Shown piece after piece: positions 57,204 to 64,000 of a stretch of DNA of 64,000 nucleotides. Source of the stretch: Candidatus Hadersleviella danica (GTDB lineage Bacteria; Chloroflexota; Anaerolineae; Promineifilales; Promineifilaceae); contig JADJSZ010000003.1 of assembly GCA_016711405.1 (NCBI GenBank), positions 1 to 64,000 of the forward strand, in the 5' to 3' direction. Each line of letters opens with the position of its first letter. Position 1 is the stretch's first letter. The notes beneath the pieces were generated by a model. That model was not told the DNA's origin. It was given only the letters and a program-made list of their open reading frames with translations, and ran no database searches. The translations under genes were made by a program, and so were the position numbers.

Positions 57204-59411
57204 CTAGCTTGTCGCAGTTTGGCGACGGCGGCGAATGACCCCCCACAGGTATTGGCCGAGAGCAATGACGAGCACAACTCCCATCAGCCCCACCGAGCCA
57301 AGCATGGCGGGGTAGACCCAATCCGGTGCGCCTGTGGTGCGGTCGGCCGCGGCCGTTTCCCCTTCCAACACGCTGGCAGGGGTGGGCACAAAGTTGGGCG
57401 ATTCGGCCGTCACGGCCGCCCGCGAATCGAGCGCCAACACCTGCGTATCCACCACACTGGCAAAATCGCCGATGAGTTGGTTGCGCAAGGCACTGGTCAG
57501 GAGGGCATCGGCCGCGTATTGCAACCCTTCTTCATTGCGCCCTGCCACCAGCACCACACTGCGCAACGGATTCCACGGCGTAGGTGAAAGCTCTAAATAG
57601 CCCACCGCCGCATTGCGCGGCAAACGATAGGTGATGGGAAGCCAATTTTCAACCACCTCATTGCTTTGGGGGGCAAAGGGCACGGGCAAACTGGTTGCCA
57701 ATTCTTGCAGAATGGGCAGTTGGCTGGGCTGGCCCACAATGATGAGGTTGTGGTTCAGCCGCAGGGCATCGGGCACGCTATCGGCATAGGCCACTGTTAA
57801 ATCGACCAGTGGGCTGTTGGCTTGGTCGCCGAGGTAGAAGGCGATTTGGGCGGCCGTGCGCCACGCTTGCACATCATTTTGGGGAACGACCATGGCCGTT
57901 GTCCCCAAGGTCATCTCATATACAAATGGGTCGGGGAATTGGCGCAGGCTGAGGATTTGCAAACTAGCGGCCGAGCCATCGGTCAGGGGCAAAAACAGCT
58001 TGGATTCGGGGCGAATGCTAAACCACAAATCATCTTGATTTTGTCCCGCACAGCTATCGCGGGGAATCAAGTTCGATTCAATCCTAATTTCGTTCACACC
58101 GGGGCGCAGAGCGGCCGAGGGGAAGGGCAGGCGCGTCGTTGTCAATTGGGTCGTCGCTTCGGTCAGCAACAAACTGCCCATCAGGTCGTTGTTCAGCCGC
58201 AAGGTCACGCCCGAAAGTTGGTAATCCAAGATGGCGCTGTGCAAATAGGTCAGGTCGAGATAGGTTTCGCCAGCGGCCACTTGGCCAAAGGGGACGAAGA
58301 AACGAATCGTTTGTTCGTCGCGCCCCAACCCTTCTAACAGGGTTTGCCCATAGCCCAATTGCCCAAAGGTGCGCTCTGTTTCGGAAATGATGCCGATGAA
58401 CGCCTCGGGGCGCACACTGGAAATGACGGCTAGGTTGCGCCGCCGGCTGACTTGCACTTGCCCTGTGCTAACCGCTTGGGCGGCCATTACAATGGCGTTG
58501 TCATCTTGCCCTGTGACTAGTAACACCACGCCAGCGTTGTTCCACGGCGAAAGGGCAATTTGCAACAGGCCATCGGTGGGTTGCGCCCCAGCGGCCGCAA
58601 ATCCATCGGCCGAGGAGGGCACGACAAAGGCTACTTCATCTAGTTGGGGATACGCGCCGGGTTTGCCAATGAAAATGAGGTTTTTGGTGAGGCGCAGGCT
58701 TTCGGGCAGTTCAGCGGCCGTGACCAAGTTCATTTCGAGTCGGCCGCTGGCCAAGTTGCCAAAGCCCGCCATGATGGTCATGGCGGCTTGCAGTTCAGCG
58801 GCCGTTGGCTCGCTGGGAATGACCACTGTCACCACATCTGGCTCGAAGGAGCGTTGGTAAAACGGCCGTGGCAAGAGCGATAAATCCAACTCGGGCGGAA
58901 CCAGATTATGGGGGAGGAAAAAGCTGGAGGTGTTGTAAACCGTAATGAGCGATTCACTATCGAGTTGGCAATCGGTGCCGCTGTTGAGGTTGAGGGTCAG
59001 GTCATAACGGCCGTCGGTATTGGCGACAATGGCTGAGGCGGGTATTTCGATGCTGACCACTTGGCGGCCGTTGCGGTCGAGGGGAATGGTTCCAATGGTG
59101 TTGTTGCCCATCAACACGGTTAATTTGCCCCGTGGGAGCAAATTCGCACCTTGGGCATCGCGCACGGTGGCTTGAATGTCTAAATCTAGTTCTAAGCGCA
59201 CGCCTTCGTTTAGCCGCCAGTTGGCGGGCAAACTAAAGAAATATTGTTCATTGTCGAACGGCCCTTCGAGAGAGCGTGAGAGAAAGCCAAACTGCTCAAA
59301 AGTCACCATATCACGGGTGACGGTTTGGGCGTAGCTCGGCCGTGTGGCCAATCCGCCCAGCCCAGTGAGCAGGAGCAGAAGTAAAAGGAGTAACTGTTTT
59401 TTGGGGAACAT
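57204..59411 (-). CDS. Cellulose-synthase regulatory subunit-like protein (BcsB type)
   Basis: 735 residues from ATG 59411, with AGGAAA just upstream; the open frame to 59483 is repeat-derived. Signal peptide rich in leucine (KKQLLLLLLLLLTGLGG). Two rounds of the BcsB unit follow, a jelly-roll domain and a flavodoxin-like domain: FFSLPANWRLNEGVRLELDL with LVTAAELPESLRLTKNLIFI, then the later YADSVPDALRLNHNLIIVGQ. A C-terminal membrane anchor ends it (WVYPAMLGSVGLMGVVLVIA). BcsB normally binds the catalytic BcsA outside the membrane. No BcsA lies here, but a GT2 enzyme at 61397 could be the partner; it is an exopolysaccharide cluster either way. Confidence 0.85.
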   Translation of the reverse strand: MFPKKQLLLLLLLLLTGLGGLATRPSYAQTVTRDMVTFEQFGFLSRSLEGPFDNEQYFFSLPANWRLNEGVRLELDLDIQATVRDAQGANLLPRGKLTVLMGNNTIGTIPLDRNGRQVVSIEIPASAIVANTDGRYDLTLNLNSGTDCQLDSESLITVYNTSSFFLPHNLVPPELDLSLLPRPFYQRSFEPDVVTVVIPSEPTAAELQAAMTIMAGFGNLASGRLEMNLVTAAELPESLRLTKNLIFIGKPGAYPQLDEVAFVVPSSADGFAAAGAQPTDGLLQIALSPWNNAGVVLLVTGQDDNAIVMAAQAVSTGQVQVSRRRNLAVISSVRPEAFIGIISETERTFGQLGYGQTLLEGLGRDEQTIRFFVPFGQVAAGETYLDLTYLHSAILDYQLSGVTLRLNNDLMGSLLLTEATTQLTTTRLPFPSAALRPGVNEIRIESNLIPRDSCAGQNQDDLWFSIRPESKLFLPLTDGSAASLQILSLRQFPDPFVYEMTLGTTAMVVPQNDVQAWRTAAQIAFYLGDQANSPLVDLTVAYADSVPDALRLNHNLIIVGQPSQLPILQELATSLPVPFAPQSNEVVENWLPITYRLPRNAAVGYLELSPTPWNPLRSVVLVAGRNEEGLQYAADALLTSALRNQLIGDFASVVDTQVLALDSRAAVTAESPNFVPTPASVLEGETAAADRTTGAPDWVYPAMLGSVGLMGVVLVIALGQYLWGVIRRRRQTATS

Positions 59412-59508
59412 ATGGTTTCCTGTGGCTAAGTAGAAAGGGACTAGCGACAAGGGACTTGGGACTCGGGACAGTTGTGCGTCCATCGTCCTGCGTCCCCAGT
59501 AGTCCCCC

Positions 59509-60116
59509 CTACAGCAATTCTGAAATAATCTTTTCGACTTGGGTTAACACGGCCGCCAGCGGTTGCGCCGCATCCACCACATGCCAGTGGGGGGATTGCT
59601 TTGCTTGGGCCAGATAGGCGGCGCGTTGTTCGGCGAAGTTGTGCGCACCCTGTTCCTGCTTGCGGGCTTGCGAAACTTCTTCGGTGACATCTAAGAAAAT
59701 AACGGCCGAGGGAGCCGGCACGAGCTTTTGCATTCCGCGTACAGCCCACAAGGGGCCGCCGTAGCGGTAGCGGTGGGGTCTATGCCAATATCGAAGAGGT
59801 AATGGCGGTCGAAGACGACGAGTGTTTGCTGGCGACGAAGCGGCCGTAGTTTGGCCCAATACCCCACCAGCCAATCGAGAGCCATCACCCCCATTTTGGC
59901 CACCGAACGCACCGCGCCGTGGTTGGGCTTGCTGTAATGAGTCACTTCCTGTTCCTCGCCCACATCTTGGGGCGGAACGGGGTAAAGAACACCCGGCCGT
60001 CGGTGGCCAATATAGACAGCCTTTATACCCGGCCACGGGTAGCGCTGAATGTGTGCTAAAACGGTGGATTTGCCACTGCCATCTAGGCCAGCGAGGACAA
60101 TAAAAGGAGCGGGCAT
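59509..60116 (-). CDS. Thymidylate-kinase-like P-loop protein, frameshifted
   Basis: Frame 1 (60116-59691) starts MPAPFIVLAGLDGSGKSTVL with the P loop GLDGSGKS and reads to VVFDRHYLFDIGIDP. Frame 2 then continues RYRYGGPLWAVRGMQKLVPA followed by PSAVIFLDVTEEVSQARKQE to 59509. One missing base near 59773-59775 explains the break, and the repaired protein is 202 residues. The DP-x-R-Y-R-Y-G-G motif and the lid (EEVSQARKQEQ) are typical of thymidylate kinase-like proteins found in polysaccharide clusters. Substrate unknown. Confidence 0.82.
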
Positions 60117-60175
60117 GGTTACTGATTACTGGTTATTCGTTATTCGTTATTTGTTACTGGTTACTTCCCATTTTC
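60117..60175. repeat. GTTATTC heptad words
   Basis: Single arm GGTTACTGATTACTGGTTAT then TCGTTATTCGTTATTTG, between the glycosyltransferase stop and the kinase-like start. Confidence 0.75.
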
Positions 60176-60181
60176 AACTTT

Positions 60182-61327
60182 TCACTTTTTACCCCGCGCC
60201 GCCACTTCTTCAATAATGGGAGCCATCTTTTCCACCACACGCGGCCATGTGAAGTGGGTTTCCAGTCGCGCGCGGCCGGCTTCGCCCCATTTGCCTCGCA
60301 ACCACGGGTTAATCATCAGCCATAACAGGGCGGAATAAAGGGCATAGCCATCGCCCGGCGGCACGACGAGACCTGTTTGGCCGTGGCTGATAATTTCGCC
60401 CATTGCTTGGCGGGTGGCTCCCACACAGGGTAAACCATACGCCATCGCCTCGAGAAGCACATCGCCCCATGTTTCTAGGCGGGAGGGCAAAACGAACAAA
60501 TCTGCTTCGCGGTAGAGGTTGTGAATGACCTCGCGGTTCCATGTGGGGGGCACAATGTCTACCCCGTCCAGCGGTAAATCGGCGGGGATGGGGCCTTCTG
60601 TGACCATAATGAGGCGGGAGTGGGGGATATGTTCCCGCGTTTGGGCGAACGCTTGCAGGAGCAAATCCCCCCCCTTGCGGTAAAAATCTTTGCCGATGAA
60701 GAGGGCGGTCGGACGGCCGTTGTTGCGTGGTTCATTCGGCTCGGGCAGTTCGCGGAAATTCACCCCGCCCCCGACGGAGGTAATTTTGTCGGCCGCCACT
60801 TTATAATCAGCCATAATGGATTCGCGCACAAGTTCACTGCGCGTGAAAATGTGGGCGGCACGAGAATAAGCTTGTTTTTCCAATTGGAGCAACCGTTGCC
60901 CCTGCACGGCCGTGAATGGCGAACGCCCCGCCTCAGGGGTTTGGATGGCCATGTGGGTTGTGTAATCGGTGTACAAAATGACGGGCAATTGGTCATTGCC
61001 CCATGTGCCATCGAACGTAACCCCAACTTGGAGGGCGACATCGGCTTGCCCGGCCGTGTGCATCTGCGCCAAGCAATGCCCCACTTGTTGGGAACGACTA
61101 ATGAAAGCCGGGACATTTTGGTAAAACCGCTCTTTCCAAAGGGGCAGATTGGGGTGGAAGACCATCAGCCCATTAACCAGCCGCCGCCAGCCGCGCAAGG
61201 TGGCATCTACTGTGGGGACGGGTTGTTGCCAATGTTGTTCAAGAGCCTCGAACAACAGGCCATATTTGGTTTGGGCGGGTGCTTCTCGCTGAATATCGCC
61301 CACGAGGGTTCCTACAAGACGGGGCAT
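60182..61327 (-). CDS. Glycosyltransferase family 4
   Basis: 381 residues, GT-B fold. The N-terminal acceptor domain is unusual, with VILYTDYTTHMAIQTPEAGR. The C-terminal donor domain begins TALFIGKDFYRKGGDLLLQA, and the EX7E motif lies in ADLFVLPSRLETWGDVLLEA followed by MAYGLPCVGA. Ends with a stop inside AAAAGTG words (RGKK). Probably adds a sugar from a nucleotide-sugar donor to a cell-surface glycan; donor not predictable. Confidence 0.9.
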   Translation of the reverse strand: MPRLVGTLVGDIQREAPAQTKYGLLFEALEQHWQQPVPTVDATLRGWRRLVNGLMVFHPNLPLWKERFYQNVPAFISRSQQVGHCLAQMHTAGQADVALQVGVTFDGTWGNDQLPVILYTDYTTHMAIQTPEAGRSPFTAVQGQRLLQLEKQAYSRAAHIFTRSELVRESIMADYKVAADKITSVGGGVNFRELPEPNEPRNNGRPTALFIGKDFYRKGGDLLLQAFAQTREHIPHSRLIMVTEGPIPADLPLDGVDIVPPTWNREVIHNLYREADLFVLPSRLETWGDVLLEAMAYGLPCVGATRQAMGEIISHGQTGLVVPPGDGYALYSALLWLMINPWLRGKWGEAGRARLETHFTWPRVVEKMAPIIEEVAARGKK

Positions 61328-61396
61328 TGGGGATTTTGGATTGCGGATTTTGGATTGCGGATTGGCTGAAATGCTGACTAGCTGACTAGCTGACAG

Positions 61397-62578
61397 CTAC
61401 TCCCGCCGTTGGGCGCGTTGCCAGAGGGTGCTTTGTTTTTTGGTGAGGGCGCGGTAGATGCCTGTGAGGGCGGCGAGGTTGCTGTTGACGAGAAAGGTGG
61501 GCAAATAGAGAATTTTAGAGAATTTACCTTCCTTTTTGCCTTGCTGGGGTTGGCTGTTGCCGAGTAGGGCAAGGCCGTAGAAGAGGGTTTGCAGGAAGAG
61601 GAAGAATCGGCCGAACGGCCGCCCCAAGCCCCACAGGGTGCGCTTGCGCCGCCACGGGAAAAGCACCACCAACACATTGGCCACAAGAGCAACGAGCATG
61701 GCGATGGGAACAAGCGGCCGTAGCAACTTGTGCGAGGCGATTTGCCACACCACCAGCGGTTTGTGCCACGGGAGCAACCCGAGGGCCTGATAGCGCCCCG
61801 CCACAATGCGGGAGCGGCGGGCTTTTTCGTCCTCGGCCGAGAGCGAAACACGCTCTGAGGAGTGGGCGGTGGGAACGTAGATGACGCGATAGCCACGGCC
61901 GATGAGTTGCATGGCCATGTAAAAATCATCGTTAATCACCGAATCGGGCGGGGATTGGAACAGCACCCGCCGAATGGCGAACAGCTCCCCCACCACCCCT
62001 GTGCAGGAGCCAAGCAACGTCTCTTGTTGCTTGATGTACGACTCGTACTTCCAGTACAACCCTTCCGAATCGCCCAACGCCCCATCCCCCTTCAGGATGT
62101 GTTTCGCCCCACTGGCCGCCCCCACCTCGGGGTCGGCAAACGGTTTGACCATCTCGCGGATGGTGTCGGGCGCATATTCGTTGTTGGCATCCGAAAAGAG
62201 GATGATGTCGCCTGTGGCGTGGGGCATGGCGCGGTTAATGGCGGCCATCTTGCCCCGCCGGGGCGGGTCGTAGAGCAACGTAACACCCCGCGAGGCGAAT
62301 TGTTCGACAATTGCGGGGGTGCGGTCGCTGGAGCCATCGGCCGTGACCAAAATTTGGAATTTGTCGGGCGGATAATCGAGCGAGAGGCTGTTGTGCAGTT
62401 TAGCGGCGATGGTTGCCTCTTCGTTGTAGGCGGCAATCAGCAGGGTGACGCTGGGAGTGATGGCGGCCGTTTGCGGCGGCCGTGGCCATTTCCGCGCCAG
62501 TGCCGTCAGCGCGGCTGGGTAGCCCGCATAGGCGTAGAACACAATGAAGATGGAGAGCCAGAAGAGAAGGGAAAGCAT
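61397..62578 (-). CDS. Membrane glycosyltransferase family 2
   Basis: 393 residues. N-terminal span (LSLLFWLSIFIVFYAYAGYP), then a GT-A domain: SVTLLIAAYNEEATIAAKLH, LVTADGSSDRT, ILFSDANNEYAPDTIREMV (DxD-like), and AIRRVLFQSPPDSVINDDFY for the base. C-terminal spans (LLRPLVPIAMLVALVANVLV) follow. The layout fits processive or lipid-linked polysaccharide synthases. With BcsB downstream it may be the catalytic partner, but the QxxRW motif of cellulose synthases is replaced by ARRSRIVAGRYQAL, so cellulose itself is doubtful. Confidence 0.88.
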   Translation of the reverse strand: MLSLLFWLSIFIVFYAYAGYPAALTALARKWPRPPQTAAITPSVTLLIAAYNEEATIAAKLHNSLSLDYPPDKFQILVTADGSSDRTPAIVEQFASRGVTLLYDPPRRGKMAAINRAMPHATGDIILFSDANNEYAPDTIREMVKPFADPEVGAASGAKHILKGDGALGDSEGLYWKYESYIKQQETLLGSCTGVVGELFAIRRVLFQSPPDSVINDDFYMAMQLIGRGYRVIYVPTAHSSERVSLSAEDEKARRSRIVAGRYQALGLLPWHKPLVVWQIASHKLLRPLVPIAMLVALVANVLVVLFPWRRKRTLWGLGRPFGRFFLFLQTLFYGLALLGNSQPQQGKKEGKFSKILYLPTFLVNSNLAALTGIYRALTKKQSTLWQRAQRRE

Positions 62579-62592
62579 TGGAGTGGTACTTG

Positions 62593-63035
62593 TTAAGAGA
62601 GTAATTCGTTAAGGGTCAGGACTTTGATTTCACGAACTCGTGTCAGATCCACATCATTGGTTAAGAAAAAAGTCGCTTGACCGTGTATGGCAGTCGCTAG
62701 TTGAATGGCATCTGGAGTACGCAAGTTATAGTTTGCGCGAAGTTGGGCGGCCAAATGAGCAATCGGCAAGGATAAATCTAAAACTTCTAAACCTTTGGTA
62801 TGCGTGAGAATTTCTTCATACCGAGAGGCTAGAGCCGTTAACCCTTGCCGCAGTGGGTGAACAGTCGTTTCAACCAAAGTGATGGGTGATGTTACAAGAG
62901 AGAATTTGCCCTTGTCAAAGGCCTGAAAAAAAGGTTTGACAAGAGGTGAATACGTTGGATGCCCTCGAGATAATAAATCAAAGGAGCCGTATCTAACCCC
63001 ACTTTCTGCCTATTTAATTGCGTTAGCCATCCCAT
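62593..63035 (-). CDS. PIN-domain toxin (VapC-like), frameshifted
   Basis: ATG 63035 starts MGWLTQLNRQKVGLDTAPLI followed by YYLEG, with the first catalytic Asp in LDTAPLIY. It then leaves frame. The other frame continues GHPTYSPLVKPFFQAFDKGK and later LRTPDAIQLATAIHGQATFF followed by LTNDVDLTRV, with the remaining acidic residues. One missing base in the GAGGGCAT stretch (near 62961-62966) accounts for it; the repaired protein is 147 residues. The start overlaps the antitoxin stop by 13 bases. A sequence-specific ribonuclease if intact. Confidence 0.78.
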
Positions 63036-63244
63036 GAATCTCGCTCCGTTTGGATATATTGGTCTACATCAATTTGCCGCCACATTTCTTGCCCTAACCC
63101 TTCGAGTTCAAGGATAGAACGGCTAGGTTTGTCGGCTACTTCAAGGCGAATGGTATGGGCCAATGCTTCTAATAGCCGTACACGGTCGGCCAAAGTCAGG
63201 TGGCGAGTCATTTGCAAGGCTTCTTGATAGGTTACCGTGTTCAT
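63023..63244 (-). CDS. Antitoxin paired with the PIN toxin
   Basis: 73 residues, acidic C-terminus (DVDQYIQTERDSWDG), helical middle (ALQMTRHLTLADRVRLLEAL). A strong GGAGGATT lies 6-7 bases before ATG 63244. Overlaps the toxin gene. Similar short proteins precede PIN toxins in many genomes; exact family not certain. The pair sits between two glycosyltransferase genes of the polysaccharide cluster. Confidence 0.75.
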   Translation of the reverse strand: MNTVTYQEALQMTRHLTLADRVRLLEALAHTIRLEVADKPSRSILELEGLGQEMWRQIDVDQYIQTERDSWDG

Positions 63245-63276
63245 AAAACTAATCCTCCTAAAAGCTGACAGGCTGA

Positions 63277-64000
63277 CTAGCTGACCAGCTTGTCATACAG
63301 CCCGCGCAGTTGCAGAGCGATGCTGGAGAGGCTGAACTGGTCGAGGACGGTTTGGCGAGCGGCCGTGCCGATGCTGGCTCGCTGGGCGGGATTGGCCAGC
63401 AGGGTGAGCAAACTTTGTTGCAGGGCGGGCACATCGTCGGGGGGAACCAGCCAGCCGTTGGCTGAATGGGTGATGGTCTCGGGAGCGCCACCCACGGCCG
63501 TGACCAAAGCCGTCAAGCCCGTAGACATCGCCTCCAACATCGCCACGGATAACCCTTCGGCGACGGAGGGGAGGCAGAAAATATCGGCCGTTTGCAGGTA
63601 GGGAACCACATTGTCAATGCTCCCGCAAAAGCGCACCCCGTCGCCCGCCATTTGGCGCAATTTGCCCTCTTCGGGGCCAACGCCGAGCAGGAGCAGGTGG
63701 GCGTTGGGGTGGGCTTGGCGAATCGTCGGCCAGAGAGAGACGAGGTGGTTGACCCGCTTTTCGGGGGCGAGGCGGCCGATAAACACCACCACCTCCGCCT
63801 CGGCGGGAATTCCCAGTTGGGTGCGGAGCATGGCGCGTTGCTCGGCCGTGGCGGGTGCAAAACGGGTCGTATCCACCGCATTGGGAATAAAACTGAGCCG
63901 CTCGGCAGGCACACCAATACCCATCAACTCGCCGTCAATCTCGCGGCTAATCGTAATAAAGTGGTCTACCGCGCCGGCAAAGGTGCGGAGCCGCTGGTGG
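63277..64000 (-). CDS. Glycosyltransferase family 4 (partial, runs off the window)
   Basis: Open from the stop at 63277 through the window edge; the visible part is about 240 residues. C-terminal GT-B domain: ITISREIDGELMGIGVPAER followed by LSFIPNAVDTTRF, then VVVFIGRLAPEKRVNHLVSL and the EX7E region IFCLPSVAEGLSVAMLEAMS followed by TGLTALVTAVGGAPE. The true start lies beyond 64000. An internal ATG near 63927 is not the start. Confidence 0.92.
   Translation of the reverse strand, partial: HQRLRTFAGAVDHFITISREIDGELMGIGVPAERLSFIPNAVDTTRFAPATAEQRAMLRTQLGIPAEAEVVVFIGRLAPEKRVNHLVSLWPTIRQAHPNAHLLLLGVGPEEGKLRQMAGDGVRFCGSIDNVVPYLQTADIFCLPSVAEGLSVAMLEAMSTGLTALVTAVGGAPETITHSANGWLVPPDDVPALQQSLLTLLANPAQRASIGTAARQTVLDQFSLSSIALQLRGLYDKLVS

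Noticed and set aside
61397..62578. Cellulose synthase catalytic subunit BcsA
   Set aside because: No PilZ domain, too short, and the QxxRW motif is not matched; called a general GT2.

Overview
The window reads as chromosomal DNA of a high-GC bacterium, most likely a Chloroflexota member of the Anaerolineae/Ardenticatenales kind. This placement is inferred from protein families: an F1 operon beginning at alpha, a MoxR-DUF58-DUF4350-DUF4129-SpoIIM-like cluster, an ECF sigma/DUF5667/DUF5666 set, DUF3160 and NHL secreted proteins, and BcsB with glycosyltransferases. No rRNA, phage, transposase or CRISPR array is visible.

Layout. 1-1980: a small accessory island with a DUF4160/DUF2442 pair, an antitoxin with a beheaded PIN toxin, and a RelE-type pair, bounded by three copies of a ~115 bp repeat. 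1980-10085: mreB, the F1 ATP synthase genes atpA-G-D-C (minus strand), then aspS (plus). 10160-26270: a long minus-strand stretch of envelope genes, including a GH44/NHL protein, a 21-bp minisatellite, an ECF sigma factor with a DUF5667 partner, a ferric-reductase-like membrane protein, a haem-binding protein, ApbE, two TM proteins, an eight-repeat DUF5666 protein, a DUF3160 lipoprotein and a metalloprotease-CAP protein. 26750-30643: an SLC13 permease, a TetR regulator and homoserine dehydrogenase. 30725-38051: SpoIIM, a DUF433/DUF5615 toxin-antitoxin pair, and the DUF58/MoxR/DUF4350/DUF4129/membrane-protein cluster. 38361: tRNA-Lys. 38587-40565: divergent moeA and mobA. 41370-43747: hisA-hisF-hisI-hisE. 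44416-48506: a membrane protein with death-like (EAD-type) domains, a LysM/lamin-tail protein, nfo and an M19 dipeptidase. 48590-53300: dppD-C-B-like genes and lysS. 53474-57102: a histidine kinase, greA and a haem-sensor HAMP protein. 57204-64000: BcsB, a thymidylate-kinase-like protein, glycosyltransferases and another PIN toxin-antitoxin pair.

Three genome-wide features stand out. (1) Intergenic spaces are filled with degenerate short tandem repeats, mostly of period 7, that fold into long hairpins. They sit directly against stop codons, lie inside operons, and in places have been absorbed into coding sequence as C-terminal tails and even a signal peptide. (2) The palindrome CGGCCG is extremely over-represented in many accessory genes. 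(3) At least seven genes are each broken by one single-base frameshift, several of them in 6-7 base homopolymers, and each becomes a family-length protein when one base is corrected. This pattern points more to consensus error than to biology.

The best candidate for an undescribed system is the minus-strand set from 21015 down to 13819. In it an ECF sigma factor and DUF5667 protein are linked to a b-type haem membrane protein, a CxxCH protein, a flavin transferase, acid-tailed membrane proteins and a secreted eight-repeat DUF5666 protein. No flavin-accepting FMN-binding domain is recognisable in the set.
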